Source: Turnera subulata (taxonomy: Eukaryota > Streptophyta > Magnoliopsida > Malpighiales > Passifloraceae). Taken from it: DNA of 64,000 nucleotides. The stretch covers positions 44,271-108,270 of the forward strand of contig JAKUCV010001512.1 of assembly GCA_028386065.3 (NCBI GenBank), given 5' to 3'. The position numbers and the translations under genes were made by a program. The notes beneath the pieces are model-generated. The model was not told the DNA's origin. It was given only the letters and a program-made list of their open reading frames with translations, and did no database searches. This document shows positions 48,951-62,086 of the stretch, piece by piece. How positions within the stretch are numbered: the first letter of the stretch is position 1; the number at the start of each line of letters is the position of its first letter.

Positions 48951-50953
48951 ATGATGGGAAATAAAAACAAGCACGGGTGTGGGAAGATGGGACCGCTGTT
49001 GTTAATATTCTTTCTTTTCGCGTTCGGCTTTCATGAATCGTCGTCTTCAAGTGAGGTCAGTGGATTTCGGTTCTTTTAGGCTGATTGTTTCTTTCATTTG
49101 TTTATCACATTAATTTTTTTATCCCGCGGTGGTGGGTGTTTGGGTGTTGTATCACGTGTGCATTGCTATTGTATCCATTTCTTCTTTGATCTTTGCATTT
49201 ATTGGAAATTTGCTTGGTCTCCATTGAGGTCGGTCGTTTGGCGTTTGTTTTGGGTGGGGTGGGCTCTGGCTTGACTATTGGTTGCAGTAATCCTTTTGCT
49301 GCTTCAGTTTATCTACTGATGTGAGATTCCAACTAAAGCACCTCGATTGTTACTTGTTCTTCTCGTGATCATGTGAAGCTATTTGGATCATGGAAAATAG
49401 AGATTGAAGGATGGGAGCTTAGGATAGTCCAGTTAATGAAGCAACTTAATAGGATTGTTCTTTTTCTAGTTGATTTAGGAACCACGTATCTAAAAGTTTC
49501 CAAGGATGAGAGCTTTGTAGCCGATGACTAACTTGCTGATGTCTGTTACTCTCAAAAGCTTAATTGCTTTGACCGTCTGTGAACAAAATTTGTTGAGTTA
49601 CACAAGTTAAATTAATAGATTTGATTACCCATTGTATACTGGGGTAGTGAACTTTGGATTCTATTTCTAAGCAGGAGTAGAGGATTATGTAGTAGTATCA
49701 AGTTCACTTCATTTCTCAACAATTGTTTTAGGCTTAGTGGTATGATTATTTGTATGCCCAATATTTGCATTTTCAAATCCAATTGGACTTATATGGAGAA
49801 AATTGAGCCGATATTGAGTCAGATACAGAGTCCTGCTCATGAAGAGACATCTAAAGCTACCATTCATGCCACAAGTTTTCCACTTTTTAGCTTATTAGTA
49901 TACTCAATTTACAGGTCCCAAGACATGTTTCGGACTCTGGTTTCCACAGCTTGAAGGCCAGCACCTTTTGTAGTCATGAGAAACATATCATGGAATCTTA
50001 TTTTGAAAAGTATGAAAACTTGCATGAATCAAATTTCCAAGATTTCTTAGCACACAAAGAGCTTTCTGGGCCTTGCGGACTGCTACCAGCCAAAATGAAT
50101 CTGTTTTTAAGACTGTCAGTTCCACAGCGTCAGTTGATTGGTGAAGGTTCTCATCGTCATCTGTCATCAACTGTTAGATTTCACTTGCAGCCAGAATTAT
50201 CTGTGCCACCGATTCACTTTTGCAATGTTATAATTGTTGAGAGGTTGCCCTCTGGAGTCTTTGCTGACCCATTTGAGCTCCAACACCTTCTTGAGCGGGG
50301 TGGTAGGAAATTGTTCTCCAATGTTGCCATTTGTATTATATTTTTACTTGATGTAGCATTCCTCTTTCTTAGACTGAACCCGGTTTAATCTATTTTGCAG
50401 TGTTTTCTCGTGTGGCTGTTGTTGGAGACACAAATCTAGAATTACCTTCCTTTCTCTCTAATAGGTCTGCGGTTGAGATTCACATAGCTGCTGGTCCCAA
50501 TATACTGTTAGGACACATGAATGAACTGGAGATCAGCGTAGATCTCCCATTACATGCACGGTATCCGGTAAGTGATATAAGATTATGAAAATGCAAAAGG
50601 AAATTTGAAATACTGCTCAATAACAAGTCATCGCTCACTGAGAAATTGTACTTTGTCTTTTGCAGCCCCTGGATGACACTGGCTATTCTAATGTGGAATT
50701 TGGCTCGCCTGATGTTTTCATGTGCTGCAGCGCACAAGAAACTTCCAGCAATCAGAGCTGCTTATCTATGCCAATCAATTTTGATGCGAAAGCTGATGCT
50801 GTGGTGTGGAGAATACCTTCTGGCATTAGGACACATGCCAGCATAGTATCTGTTCTTACTTTTGTTACGGCCTGTGCTTCAACTCTTTCAATTGTTTTCA
50901 CTTCCATTGTTTATTCTGACATCAGATTATTCAACAAATTCAAACGGTCATAG
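48951..50953 (+). CDS. PIGX: PIG-X/PBN1-like subunit of GPI mannosyltransferase I
   Basis: Four exons (48951-49055, 49915-50299, 50401-50567, 50666-50953) join in frame to 314 aa. PIG-X stabilises the catalytic subunit PIG-M, which adds the first mannose to the GPI anchor precursor in the ER lumen. The protein has a hydrophobic signal sequence after a short basic start (GPLLLIFFLFAFGFH). Its lumenal domain contains the family-like stretches PEL..PPIHFCNVIIVERLPSGVFADPF-type and HARYPPLD, possible N-glycosylation sites (NRS, NQS), and a C-terminal membrane helix near 278-302 followed by a short basic tail. Two adjacent in-frame ATGs precede GNKNK; the first is used here. It is convergent with the beta-galactosidase gene, stops 509 bases apart. 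Confidence 0.88.
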
Positions 50954-51462
50954 TTTTGATTTCTGTCTTCCCCTGGCTCTTTTATTTTCTGATATGCCCC
51001 GTTTTTATGTCATGGGATGCACTATTGTGATGTCATAGGGTGCACTATTCAATTTATACATGGATTGCCGTTTGCTAACAAGATTCATGGGGTTCTGCAG
51101 GTTACCGATGTACATGATTTTATTCTCAGTTGTGCACTTTACCAAGTGCAGTATCAATAGAAACCCCTTGAATTATTGTATACTTCCCTTTAACTTTTTA
51201 GCTTGTTTTGTTCAAAAAGGTGACCCCTTCTGAATATTCCCATTTTTGGTTATAGTATACTTCATTTACACGTGTTATTTACAAAATTACCAGAGGCGAT
51301 ACAAGCATGAAACTGGAGAATCCTAGCGCTGGCTTGCCCGCATGAAAGGCACCTCACATTGTTCATAGTAGGGTGCAGCCAATTATTATGGTGAAGTTAG
51401 TAATATCAAAGCCTGGGTTTCATATTATAACATTCGTTGAAGGCATTGTCGGGGTTGTGACT
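50954..51462. other. Shared 3' spacer between convergent PIG-X and BGAL genes
   Basis: The stop codons of PIG-X (+) and the beta-galactosidase (-) are separated by only 509 bases, so their 3' UTRs probably lie close together or overlap. No other feature was seen. Confidence 0.55.
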
Positions 51463-54400
51463 TCAATACTGAAAGGAACCAGTGTTAGATGATCGGGTAC
51501 ACTTAGCCTCAACTGCTAATGTCTTCATGATGCCCCGGCATGGATCACCAAATACAGCATTTGAGACCTTAATATTGCATTCTTTTCTTCCCTGGCAAGC
51601 CTGCAAACGACGACTTAAAGCTGAATCAAGCGTCGAAAGTTGGGCAATTCTAATATATATATATATATATATATATTGGTGCTCGTCTAATGGAAAGCTC
51701 CTCAACAACCACTAGTAAGGAGAAAACTTCATTAAGAATTTTTATATCAGATTAAGAGAAACAAGCATATCTAGCTGAGGTCTTGGGCATGAACAAAGTA
51801 CAATTTCTATACGTACACTTTGCCACCTAAATTTTTATGTGTCGGAGGTGAGTCCCACAATCACCTCTCTTCCGTTGCTCAGTGGATAGGGGCTTAAGGT
51901 ACGGGCTCTTAATGATTCTTGGTGACACTTGGTTTATAAGAAAAGTTCAGGTAGTGGGATTTGGGAGAAGGAACAATATGATGGTGTTCTGAAAGCATGC
52001 TAATGGGGGTGTGAGGATGTTCATTGATTTGGGGGAACTACACATTTTTCTTCTCCATACCAAAAGAGAAAGAAACAAAAAAAGGAAAGAGAGATGAGAA
52101 CCTTACCTTAGATACCAGAGATAAAGAATTAGGGGCATGACAACTGCCTCGAGAAAACTTTTGGCAGCTGCCTTGAGGAGTTCCATAGCTGGCAAATTCT
52201 ATAGAAGTAATTATATGCTCTCCTTCACACCGTAGGTTCATTTCTGGTGTCAGATTATCAGATGAAACATTTCCATACAGCTCTTGGCGCAACCACTTAT
52301 GGGGTGGTGGATAGTGTGATTCTGACACTTGAGCACAAATCACTCTGGTTGAACGCAACTTAACTGATATCTCAAATGGATTTCCTCCTGTTTCCTCAAA
52401 AACGACCAGCAAATTGTTTGACACCTGTAGCCATGACCTTGGTACGTGATACCTGAATACAAGGGCATCGAAATTCTCACGTTCATATCTATTGTGGGGT
52501 TCCAAATTCAAGTAAATAAAAAGTTCATAAAAGGTAGAGAAAAGCATCGAGTCAGTGCAGACACTGAAATGCATGCATATTTGCATGGAAGTATACCAAA
52601 TTTGAGTGGGATTTCCACAATTCGTGGTACACTTATCAGAATGGTAGGCTCCACGATAATCACAACTTTTGCATCCCTCTTCTGCAGCAGCAATAGTCCA
52701 GTATCTTCCTATGTGGTGACCATTGACCCAAGCCTGCCCCTTGCCCATGCTTCCCAGATCAAGAGCAACTGGGTCATCCCCTGCTGGCACATCAAAGTAC
52801 GTCTGCAGGAATTGGAAAAAATAGGTTATTCAAGATATAATCTTCCTGATTCTCCATGGACCGCATAAGAAATTAGATTTACCTTGTACCAAGTAAAAGT
52901 GGACGGAATAGCATCAAGGGACAAATCAACCCATTCTGCTTTATTAGTATCTTCTGGGGCGTATATTTTCAGGAACTCGCCCTTAAGCCCAACCTTTAAA
53001 ATGAAAAAGAAAGTAAGCAACCATTTACCCTCCGACCTCCATAGATGTGAATGAAACTATAACCGAACTCATACCTGGTACGTCCATAATATATCCAACA
53101 AGTTTAGATCCCCATTTTTAAACCCAGTGAGCTTCATTTGGCCTCTAAACCCTGCTCCATCCCTCTCTAAGTGGGCACCATAGTTCTGCAACATCAATTA
53201 AAATCATAGATAGGACAGAGTGGAATTAATAATTACAAGACAAGTAAAGGAAGAATGAAGCAAAGAGGCGGCAAGCACAAGGAATCTAGTCATATCATCT
53301 GCAAAGTACTTTCCAGTTGAGATCAACACAAAAACTTGAATCCAACAATCTGGTCAAAGAAGCAGAAAAAATATGAAAAGAGTCTAACTCAATCACAAGT
53401 TCTTTTCATTTCACTTCATTTGAGATAAGGGAATATCGACTTTGAATTCCAGACATTAGGGATCGAAGTTAGGAGGAGCTTATCAAAGCCTCGTATAAAA
53501 AAGTCTAATCTGGCCTGCCAAAGGCGGCTTGGATACAGAAAGGAACAATGCAGATGGTCAAAAGTATACAGAATGAGAGAGCAACAAATAAACTTGTCCT
53601 GTTATGCTTCTGTCTCAAGAACATTCTAGGCTTCGTTTCACAGAGCAGCATTTTCAAGAAAACGGTGACTCCTTCATTAAAAACTCCTACACTAACGAAT
53701 GAACAAATATAGTGATTATACCTGCAAACCCACAGTCTGTGACACCAACACTAAATCGTTGTATCCTTTTTGGAGCTGAATAGGCTGGACCACCTTGACC
53801 CATGTGCCAATCGCACTGCCTTGGCTTCCGAAAGGGACAAAAAGCAAGAAGGTTACAGAAGCCAAAATAGCGTTATCTAGTGTTGAGAACACATGAAAAT
53901 TTATAACTTGACACAAAAAAAAACGATCCAGAATACAAGATCACCAAATTCCTATGAATGTATATCAACCATCATGTGTGATGTCAATAGTTGATGAGCT
54001 GCAATATGTTTCGCTATCTGGCTGAATAACCATGCTTACATCCTAAACCCAGAGCATAACTTTGGAGATCTGATCAATTTAATAACCACGATAATATCAC
54101 TTCCTTATTAGATTTTTTTCACCACCCAACCTCAACTTATTGATTGCACCAGTTTATAGGCAAGTAACAAATGTGTCACAGCTTGGAATGATTGCTCTAG
54201 GCAAGACACTCTTCCTGCATCTCATATCCACTGTTTGCAATAGTTTCCCAAGGCATTCATTGTGCCATTCCATATCGAAACACTGGAATCTTTTGGAACA
54301 GTTAAAAGCAATTTTTGAGCTAAATTTGTCAAAAACCACTAACTCTGCATAGTCCACGGTGAAAAAATTCAAAGGAAATGAACGAAAGCAACGATCTATG

Positions 54401-57400
54401 TGAATAAAGTAGCAAACAACTCATGATTGCATAAATGTAGCATGCAAATGTCCAAATAAGATAGGGATAAGTTACCTGAGAGTTGGCCATTAACAAATAC
54501 GCGTAGCACATCACGGATGCTATCGATTCTAACTTCTGGGCTAGCTTTGTTTTCCTCCCAAAATGCAATGTCTTCATCAGAAACGTATATCCTATGAGCA
54601 GGGAAGAAGCAGTAATTAATAAATATGGGAACTGTAAAGGAAACCTATTCTTTACAACCTATAAAACATGTTCAATTAAAGCCCAAAATATTCTATTCAA
54701 GCAAAGAAAGTTCTCTGGGAATTTTTTTTCCTAATTCTAGGGATTGAAAGTATCCTGATGACTGTATCAGATTCACGATCTACTAAATTCACACAAACAC
54801 CATTATGAGTTTATTTTCCAGCCATTCCGTGATTTTTAGCAGTAAGCACCATAAGACTTGATGGTAGTTGAGTTGTGTGTCTGCGGAAAGGACTCCGCCA
54901 GAAACTGGCATTAAGAAGACAGCCATTCATCCAAATCTAGGCCCATTTTAAGAAAAATGAGAATAGACTAGAATTTGGCATAATCTCTTATAGAGCTATT
55001 GACCCAATATAACACGTGGAATGCAAGATGTCAAGGAATTATATGGCATAATAGCATTGTCCCACTGTCAAGTTTAGTATTTGATGAAAGCAATAAGAGA
55101 TATTACATAAAACCTTCAAGATGTAACTACCAGTCTGTATTGCACATTTTAACCAAAGTCCCACAATATGCTACCTCCATCAGCAAGAATCATACAATTG
55201 ACAAACACTCAATATGTAAAAGAAAATCTGAACCTGGGCCGTGCCAGAAAAAGAATACATCGCAATTTCTTTTCAAAAAGAAAAAAGAGCAAGTGAAAGT
55301 TTCATAAAATGGGAAAAATAGGTCAAGAGTACCAAATATTGTTACAGCCTAGTAATGAATTTATCAATCTGAAAGTGCGCCGACTTACTTTTGAACTATG
55401 CTAATGATAGTTTCTGTTAGCAAGAAGTAATTAGACAACAAACCTAACTAGCCCGGTTATGCCAAATATGATCTATTTCTCTGTTCTTTCATCTTTTGTA
55501 TTATGAATCCTTTCAAGGCTTTATCCAAGACTAGAGAGTAATGCACCTGGCAAAATGCCATAGATAGTCAGAATGGTCCTTTGTCACATTTAGATGCTCT
55601 AAGATGCCTTTGGCAGTAAAATTATTCTCACTCCAGACAGTAATTGGCTCTTTCACAGTCGTCCAGGATGACAAGGCTCCTTCATTTTGAGCCACAAATT
55701 GTTTGGGTACAAAACCATCTGAAACAAGTGTCAAGGCAGACTCCGCAACTTTGATGGAAGTTTGTATTGCAACCTGCATTCACATAATGAAAAAAGAACA
55801 ACTAAATGAGGAGAAGAGGGCCTTTCATTATGCAATAGGAAGCTACACTCCAAAAAGAAGAAAAGAAAGCATCACACGTGTCCGTATACTCCAAAATACT
55901 GAGAATAACTAAAGCTAAAATTTCAAAATACTAAGAATGACTACTAAAGCCCAAATTTCAGGCCTAGAGAACCTATCACAACGGAAATTTATATATGAGT
56001 TAGTTGCAGATCTAAGTCGAAGAACAGTGAGCATTCTTTATAATAATAATCATAGATTTGTCATAAGATGCCAAATACAAGCGAATATATTGGTCATAAT
56101 ATGCAGAAGTAAAACAATATGCAAATGCATCACATCCTGATATGGCAGGATATGATACATTTATATGCATATCAAAGTTATGGCAGGACATTTTAGATCA
56201 CCCACAGGAAATAAAACTTAAAAACTCCGTAGTCTTCTAAATTTAAAACAAACCTTGGCCGTGTTGAACACAGTGTTCCTGCAGTCTGGCAATATACTCA
56301 CTGACCATGGTGGTAAACTATATGTTTGACCAAGAAATCTCACTGTAACGGTTTTATGTTCATCAATATTTGCAAGAAATGCAGAGCATAGAGTTTGACT
56401 TCCATTTGAAGAGTTAAGGCTTTCAGCGTCAACAGTTGCACGGTATATGTGAGCCTGAAAGTAGTGACAAGACAAGCATTGTTTCAAACCGCAGAACAGA
56501 ACAAATCACAAATAAGTAGACATACACAATTAACGAAATATTCCAATCAGACATGAAAAAACTGATGAAATTCCTCAACTCAAGGCAATGGTTGACTTGC
56601 GCATCTTTTCCATTGTCATACCGTGTTATAAAGGTCCATCAACAGCAAAACATGCCAAATGTAGATTTGAGTCATAAGGCAACAAAAAATTGTAACAAGT
56701 TTCGCATTGCAATATCACTTTCTACAATTGAGTTTTTACAGTGTAGTAAACGTGAACGACGAAGATTGAAGTCCTTCATCCAAAAAAGCATTTAAATAAG
56801 ACTTTCTGTCAGTGAGTATTTGAAATCAGCAAACTCTAGAATTCCAATGTTTTGTGTTACTACTGGTGGGTACTCTTATTCACAATCTCATCAACCTACC
56901 AGATGAAGGTTTAAGCACAATAAAAAACTAATTATATTTCCAAGGGCATGTTGAGGTATGTCAGTTAGAGATAAACCTCCACTGGCCGTATAGATCACTC
57001 TGCTTATTATAAGGGTAGGTACGAGCAGGAATCAGTGGCTAAAGTAAGGACGCTGCTGTCATAAGTGCCTTGTGAATCTTTCATAAGTAGCATCTTATCG
57101 GACCTCCCAACTCAAAGTTAGACCCTAAATTTTTTAAAACGCTTTACAAGAAGCTTTCCACCAGTATGAAGTATGCATGTCTTGTCCAGGAAATTATTAA
57201 ACCTAAAAGATACTTAGATGCCAAAAACTCGGTATGTATAGCACAAACCTCCTGCATGGATCCCAGTTTTATGTACTGTGGTGAATCTGCACCAACTAGT
57301 GCAGGCTCACAAAGTTTTATAGCAGCATGCAGATCTTTCAAATGCCCCCATTTAGGCTCACTGAGCAGACCTGACACAAATTTGGGGAGAAATGAGTTCA

Positions 57401-59763
57401 GAACTTACTTTTTCATGCCAGTGATGAGCATATGGGTCAATAAATTCTTTCTAGTTGATAATTGTTGACAAATGTTGTCCAATTACCATTTCTTCTTGAT
57501 CCACTTTACTTACCATATTCATCGATAGGAGCATCATAATCATAACTTGTTATAAGGAACGGTGCCCCAGAAGTCCGTCCAAAGTTAGTCCCACCAAAAA
57601 ACTGCAACCATGCAGCAGATTTGCCAACATGAGACATGCATTTTTAGCTGATCTATACTAATGACCAGTAATCAGTAGTACCATATAATAATTCTGGAAG
57701 CTCCCTCCACGCTGAAAAAAACGTGCAACTGCAAAAGCGAGGTCTTCAACAGGTCTGTGAGGTAATTTCGCACCCCAGCTCGTATACCTTCAGAGTCAAA
57801 CTAAAATTATGAATATCACTTTACCACTAAAAAGAAAAAATTAAAGAAACCACTCATTTACTGATATCAAGTGCATTTAGCTATGCATGAAATGAGCACA
57901 GGCTTTGACATAAAACAAATGTAAATTAGTAATGGAAGGAAACACAGACGTGCGTGAAGGAAGAATGCTAGACTGTAAAAGCATTTTACAGATCCCAACT
58001 ATTGTCCTAGCTAAAAATGCAGGAACTCGGAAAAGAAGCTGTTTTCCTGGGTCTACAATCATGGAAAGAGCAACTAAATATTGAACAAATGAGATACACT
58101 GAACCTGCCAATCTAAGGGATTTCCATACCATCCATCCCAATTCTCTGTCCAAAATATTGGTTTATTTGGGGAATTAGGCCTAAAACCATCACAGTAATA
58201 TCCATTGCAGGCATCTATCTGTGAAGAAGCAACAAACACAAAATGATAGGCAATCTAATGATTCGACAAACCAGAGATTTCAAATTAGAATATAAGCCAG
58301 TTATATGAAATGCAATTCAGATATAGATATATATAAACCTTACAATATATTCTGGAGCATCAGTTTGCTTGCACATCACCCAGGGAACCCCAGCACCAAG
58401 CCCCACAGCCATCCTAGCAGCCCATTTAACATATTCCTTCCCACTTTGGCCAAATGTCCCCTCGATATTTCCATATTCATTTTCAATCTGTCAACATATT
58501 GTTAGAGCAGTTACAGAAAAGGAGGAAATATTCATTGTGTTTTTTAGCAATGCCAAACCTTCATGAAAGACTCGAAATGTTCATGATTCTAATTTATCTA
58601 CAATTCTAACAGTCAGACGACTCAAAACCATACCATAAGACCTATCCAATAGCATAACCATATCAAAAATACCACAGATGTTCTGGACGCAGATCGGATG
58701 TCAAAATCATCACCCAACCTGTAGCATGATTATCGGACCACCTTGCCAAGAAAATAGCATTTCCTCCCGCATCAAATCCACTATCTTTTTAACAAACCGC
58801 TGCATCTCCTCCTGTAATTTGAAAAGGTAACAAAGATTTTCCACACATTAGGAGTGGCACCAGCACCACAATCCATAGACAACTGAATTCACTTGCCAAT
58901 GTGGTTTCTAGAGAATCACTCTGCACTTAACAAAAATGTTCACATAACCTATTCTGTACCTTAAATGGAGCGTTGTCTGTTCTAAATACTATGCCAGGGA
59001 CATCCCGCAACCACACCGGAAAACCCCTGCAACATTATTCATAAATCACGACTGGTGGTTTTCAAGCTATTCAGTATTAAAAGTAACACACAGCTCTATG
59101 AACATTAACTGCATAACATTTTCGCGGGGGGAAAAAAAAAAAAAAAAGAGAGAGGAAAGGATAAAGAAGGGGCGACCCGAAATTCCACTCGGCGCAAACA
59201 TAAGGACCAATTCGAAGATGAAGATACAGTCCACTAGCTCCAACTAACTTCACAAACTTCACAAGATCATATCTCCCTTCAAAATAATACTGAAGAACAA
59301 CAACAAATAAAATAAAAGTCAACATAAACGAACAAGCAAAAAATCACCAGAAGCGAAAAGAAGAAATAAGTTAGGGGATTACCTGTCCTTTGACTGGCTC
59401 GTGACCGTTCCAGAACACGTAAGTCTGGATGACGTCAGCCCCACCTTCCTTGCTCTTCGCGATCAAATCAGGCCACATCTGTTGTTGTTTCCACCACGAG
59501 AATATCAATATATATAATGTCAAGTAAGCTTCAACTATCAATCACAAACTGCATCGCCGTGTAGGAGTGCGAAAGAAGCCTACCTCGGGAGTGGCGCGGG
59601 GGTAGTGGATGCCGGCGGAGATGAGCATGCGGCGGCGGCCATCGATGATGAGAGCGCGGTGGTCGTAGGTGACGTTGAACGGCTTGAAAAAATTGGCGGT
59701 TATGAATGATAAATACGGAGATATGAAGCATAGAAGGAGAAGTAGCTTTGCTCTTGCATGCAT
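51463..59763 (-). CDS. BGAL9: Beta-galactosidase, GH35, BGAL9-type with SUEL lectin domain
   Basis: Secreted exo-galactosidase of the cell wall. Nineteen exons join in frame to 883 aa (Arabidopsis BGAL9 is about 887): 59584-59763, 59383-59478, 59177-59289, 58960-59026, 58719-58811, 58344-58487, 58130-58218, 57682-57787, 57514-57601, 57249-57370, 56254-56454, 55547-55773, 54476-54591, 53722-53819, 53075-53185, 52883-52993, 52597-52802, 52107-52452, 51463-51600. A signal peptide covers about residues 1-23. The GH35 domain follows, with [14 protein letters not shown] (acid/base Glu187) and FWTENWDGW (nucleophile Glu256), then beta-sandwich domains with [10 protein letters not shown], and a C-terminal galactose-binding SUEL lectin domain (about 795-878) with conserved cysteines. 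Exon 7 uses an internal donor; the alternative donor 25 bases later would shift the frame. The last exon lies 506 bases beyond the previous one. Confidence 0.96.
51653..51676. repeat. (TA)n microsatellite in the last BGAL intron
   Basis: An uninterrupted alternating TA run of about 24 bases lies about 50 bases before the acceptor of the final BGAL exon (on the minus strand). It is likely variable in length and could affect branch-point distance. Confidence 0.8.
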
Positions 59764-60240
59764 TTTTTTAATTTATTTTATTCTTCTTGTTTGATCGTTA
59801 GAAAGAGGAAAGGAAGTGCTTAGTAGAGTAGAAAATATGGAGTAGAGAAGATGAGCGCGAGCAGGGTAGGAAGGAGGAGTGTGGATAAAGGCAAATTGAC
59901 ACGCTGGAATGGACCATCCAACTAACGGACAAAACTATGTCTTCCTTTTCTTTTATTTTTTATTTTTTTCTTGTAGATGCCAAAATGCGCTTAATAGAGG
60001 CGAAACGGATTGGAGGGAAAAAATAATTTAGACGGGGTGGATTGGATGGAAAGCCGTAGTGGGCTCAAATTGTGTTACAACAACTGGACTTTTTCGTGAA
60101 AACTGTCGCTTTCGTTCTTATTCTTTGAGAAAGTGGGGCCTATATGAAGTCCAATAAGCCCAAATCTAAAGATGATTTTTCTTTTTTGGGTCATAAATGT
60201 AAAGACGGCTTTTTTTTTAACGTAAATCTAAAGATGATTT
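59764..60240. other. BGAL promoter region with a 17-bp direct-repeat pair
   Basis: This is the upstream region of the beta-galactosidase gene. AAATCTAAAGATGATTT is found at 60162-60178 and again at 60224-60240, flanking 45 bases with two T-rich runs. This could be the duplicated target site of a nearly lost insertion. No gene is supported. Confidence 0.55.
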
Positions 60241-60283
60241 GGAATAGCTTTTTTTAGATGAAAGGGACAGATTCATATCATTC

Positions 60284-60300
60284 AACAAGGTAAGGTACAC
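60284..60300 (+). repeat. Left target-site duplication of the LINE
   Basis: AACAAGGTAAGGTACAC immediately precedes the 5'-truncated LINE and matches the copy after its poly-A tail at 16 of 17 positions. The first two As of the right copy could equally belong to the tail, so the true length is 15-17 bases. Confidence 0.85.
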
Positions 60301-60398
60301 TGGTATGTGCAATGCATATCATTCAATCAGTTCTTGCAGTCATTCCCATCTATTTCATGTAATCAACTAAGCTTCCGGTTAGTGTGTGCAATGTAGTG

Positions 60399-61250
60399 GA
60401 GAGATGTTGTCGGAATTTTATTTGGGGGGCTGGTGATGACAAACACAAAATACATCCTTTGAACTGGGATGCAGTGTGTACTCCTACCCATGATGGAGGT
60501 CTCGGACTTCGTAAATTGGAGCCTCTAAATGCTGCTTTTCTTATGAAACTGGCATGGGGGTGATTCAAAATCCAAGCAGCTTCTGGGCAAGGATCCTCAT
60601 TGCCAAATATATACAAAGAAGAAATGATGACTGGACTATAAAATCAAATGGTAGGAAGTCTCATATCTGGAGAGGAATGGAGAAAGTCTGGGGCCAAGTG
60701 CTTGAAGGCATACAGTGGATCTTGGGCAACGAGTACTCTGTGAAATTCTGGATTGATTGCTGGCTGGATGATGAAGGCCCCCTGCTTAACCAAGCTATAG
60801 GGAATTTGATAGTGCTCAGCTAAATAAAAGAGTCTATGAATATGTCCAAGGAAATGGAGATTGGGACTGGCCATCTTTGCAGGACCTACTACCTCTGCCA
60901 ATTTTGTTGAAGATGAAAGCTGTTGTTCCTCCTAGCAATGAAGTAGGTTTGGATACCATGATTTGGCGTACAGCCCCATCAGGTATGTTTACTGTCTCTT
61001 CAGCTTATCACACCATTGAGCAACTTCAGCCAAATGTAGATAATGACATATGGAAAAAGATTTGGCATTGGAAAGGCCCCCAAAGAGTTCGTGCCTTTCT
61101 TTGGTTGACGGCTCATAACAAGTTGCTAACGAATTGTGAACGTTATCGTCGACATCTTGCCTCTAACCCAAGCTATACAGTCTGTGGTCATGATGAGACA
61201 ACTCTACATGTTCTTAGAGACCGTTGCAGTGCTCACAATGTATAGAGGTT
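60399..61250 (+). pseudogene. Remnant of LINE ORF2: end of reverse transcriptase and zf-RVT region
   Basis: Starting near 60409 the frame reads through a conserved LINE segment to an early stop at a run of Gs near 60555-60562. There the reading shifts to continue as VIQNPSSFWARILIAKY. A second shift follows near 60823-60877 before the WHWKGPQRVRAFLW stretch. No catalytic RT core is present, because the element is truncated 3' of it. Confidence 0.75.
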
Positions 61251-61397
61251 ACTAGCCCCTGCTACTGATTTCCAGAATTTCTTTGATTGCGACTTGCATA
61301 CTTGGCTAGTGTCTAACCTGTCTTCCCCATCTAATGAGGAATGGTCGTTGTGCTTTGGATTAGCTTGTTGGTTGTTGTGGAGAGTTAGAAATGACAG

Positions 61398-62039
61398 ATG
61401 GGTCAGGGGAAATCCAGCTTAATACTGTCCACCAACTTGGTGTGGAGGTATGTGGAAGAAGTGAAGAATGCTTGGCAAATGGAGGACACTTTGAAGGGCA
61501 TAGGTATGAAGACTATGATCCCTATTTACTGGAAACCACCCCAGTGTAATGTACTTAAATTGAATACTGATGGAGCATCAAAAGGCAACCTTGCCCGAGC
61601 TGGTGTTGGTGGTTTAATCCGGGATGACTGAGGTCGGTTTATTTATGGATTTGCCTCTCATGTGGGTGTGTGCTCGGCCATATTATGGGCAGTGCTGATT
61701 GGATTGGAGATAGCTTGGAATATGGGCATTCTACACCTGCAGTTGGAGGTTGACTCCCAATTAGTGATGAAGTTACTCATGGGTTCAGAACCCCCGAGGG
61801 ATGGGAATCTCCCTTTCATAAGGAGAGTTCAATTCCTCCTCAGTAAGTCTTGGACGGTCCACATTACTCATATTTATCGAGAAGCCAACGGTTGTGCGGA
61901 CCGATTGGCTAACCTTGGATGTAGCTTGGATTTCGATTGTCTTAAATTTACTAGCCCCCCTGATTGTATCAGGGACATGTTAAGGCTAGATATTATGGGC
62001 TCTGCCCAAAATAGACTTGTTAACATATCCTTGTTGTAG
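61398..62039 (+). pseudogene. LINE-borne RNase H domain with one nonsense codon
   Basis: A single frame runs from 61398 to the stop near 62039, interrupted only by TGA at 61629-61631, between IRDD and GRFIYGF. Motifs of the RVT_3 RNase H family are present: first Asp in NTDGASKG, Glu in the helix VLIGLEIAW, third acidic residue in LEVDSQ and the REANGCADRLA segment near the end. The domain forms the C-terminus of many plant L1-type ORF2 proteins. Confidence 0.8.
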
Positions 62040-62086
62040 TTTCTTTTGTAGCTGGCCGTTTGGCCGTTTTATTACCAAAAAAAAAA

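Noticed and set aside
51880..51945. tRNA-like stretch (GCTCAGTGGATAGGGG)
   Set aside because: Resembles a tRNA D-arm region, but no anticodon arm, T-arm or acceptor pairing follows; it lies in the last BGAL intron.
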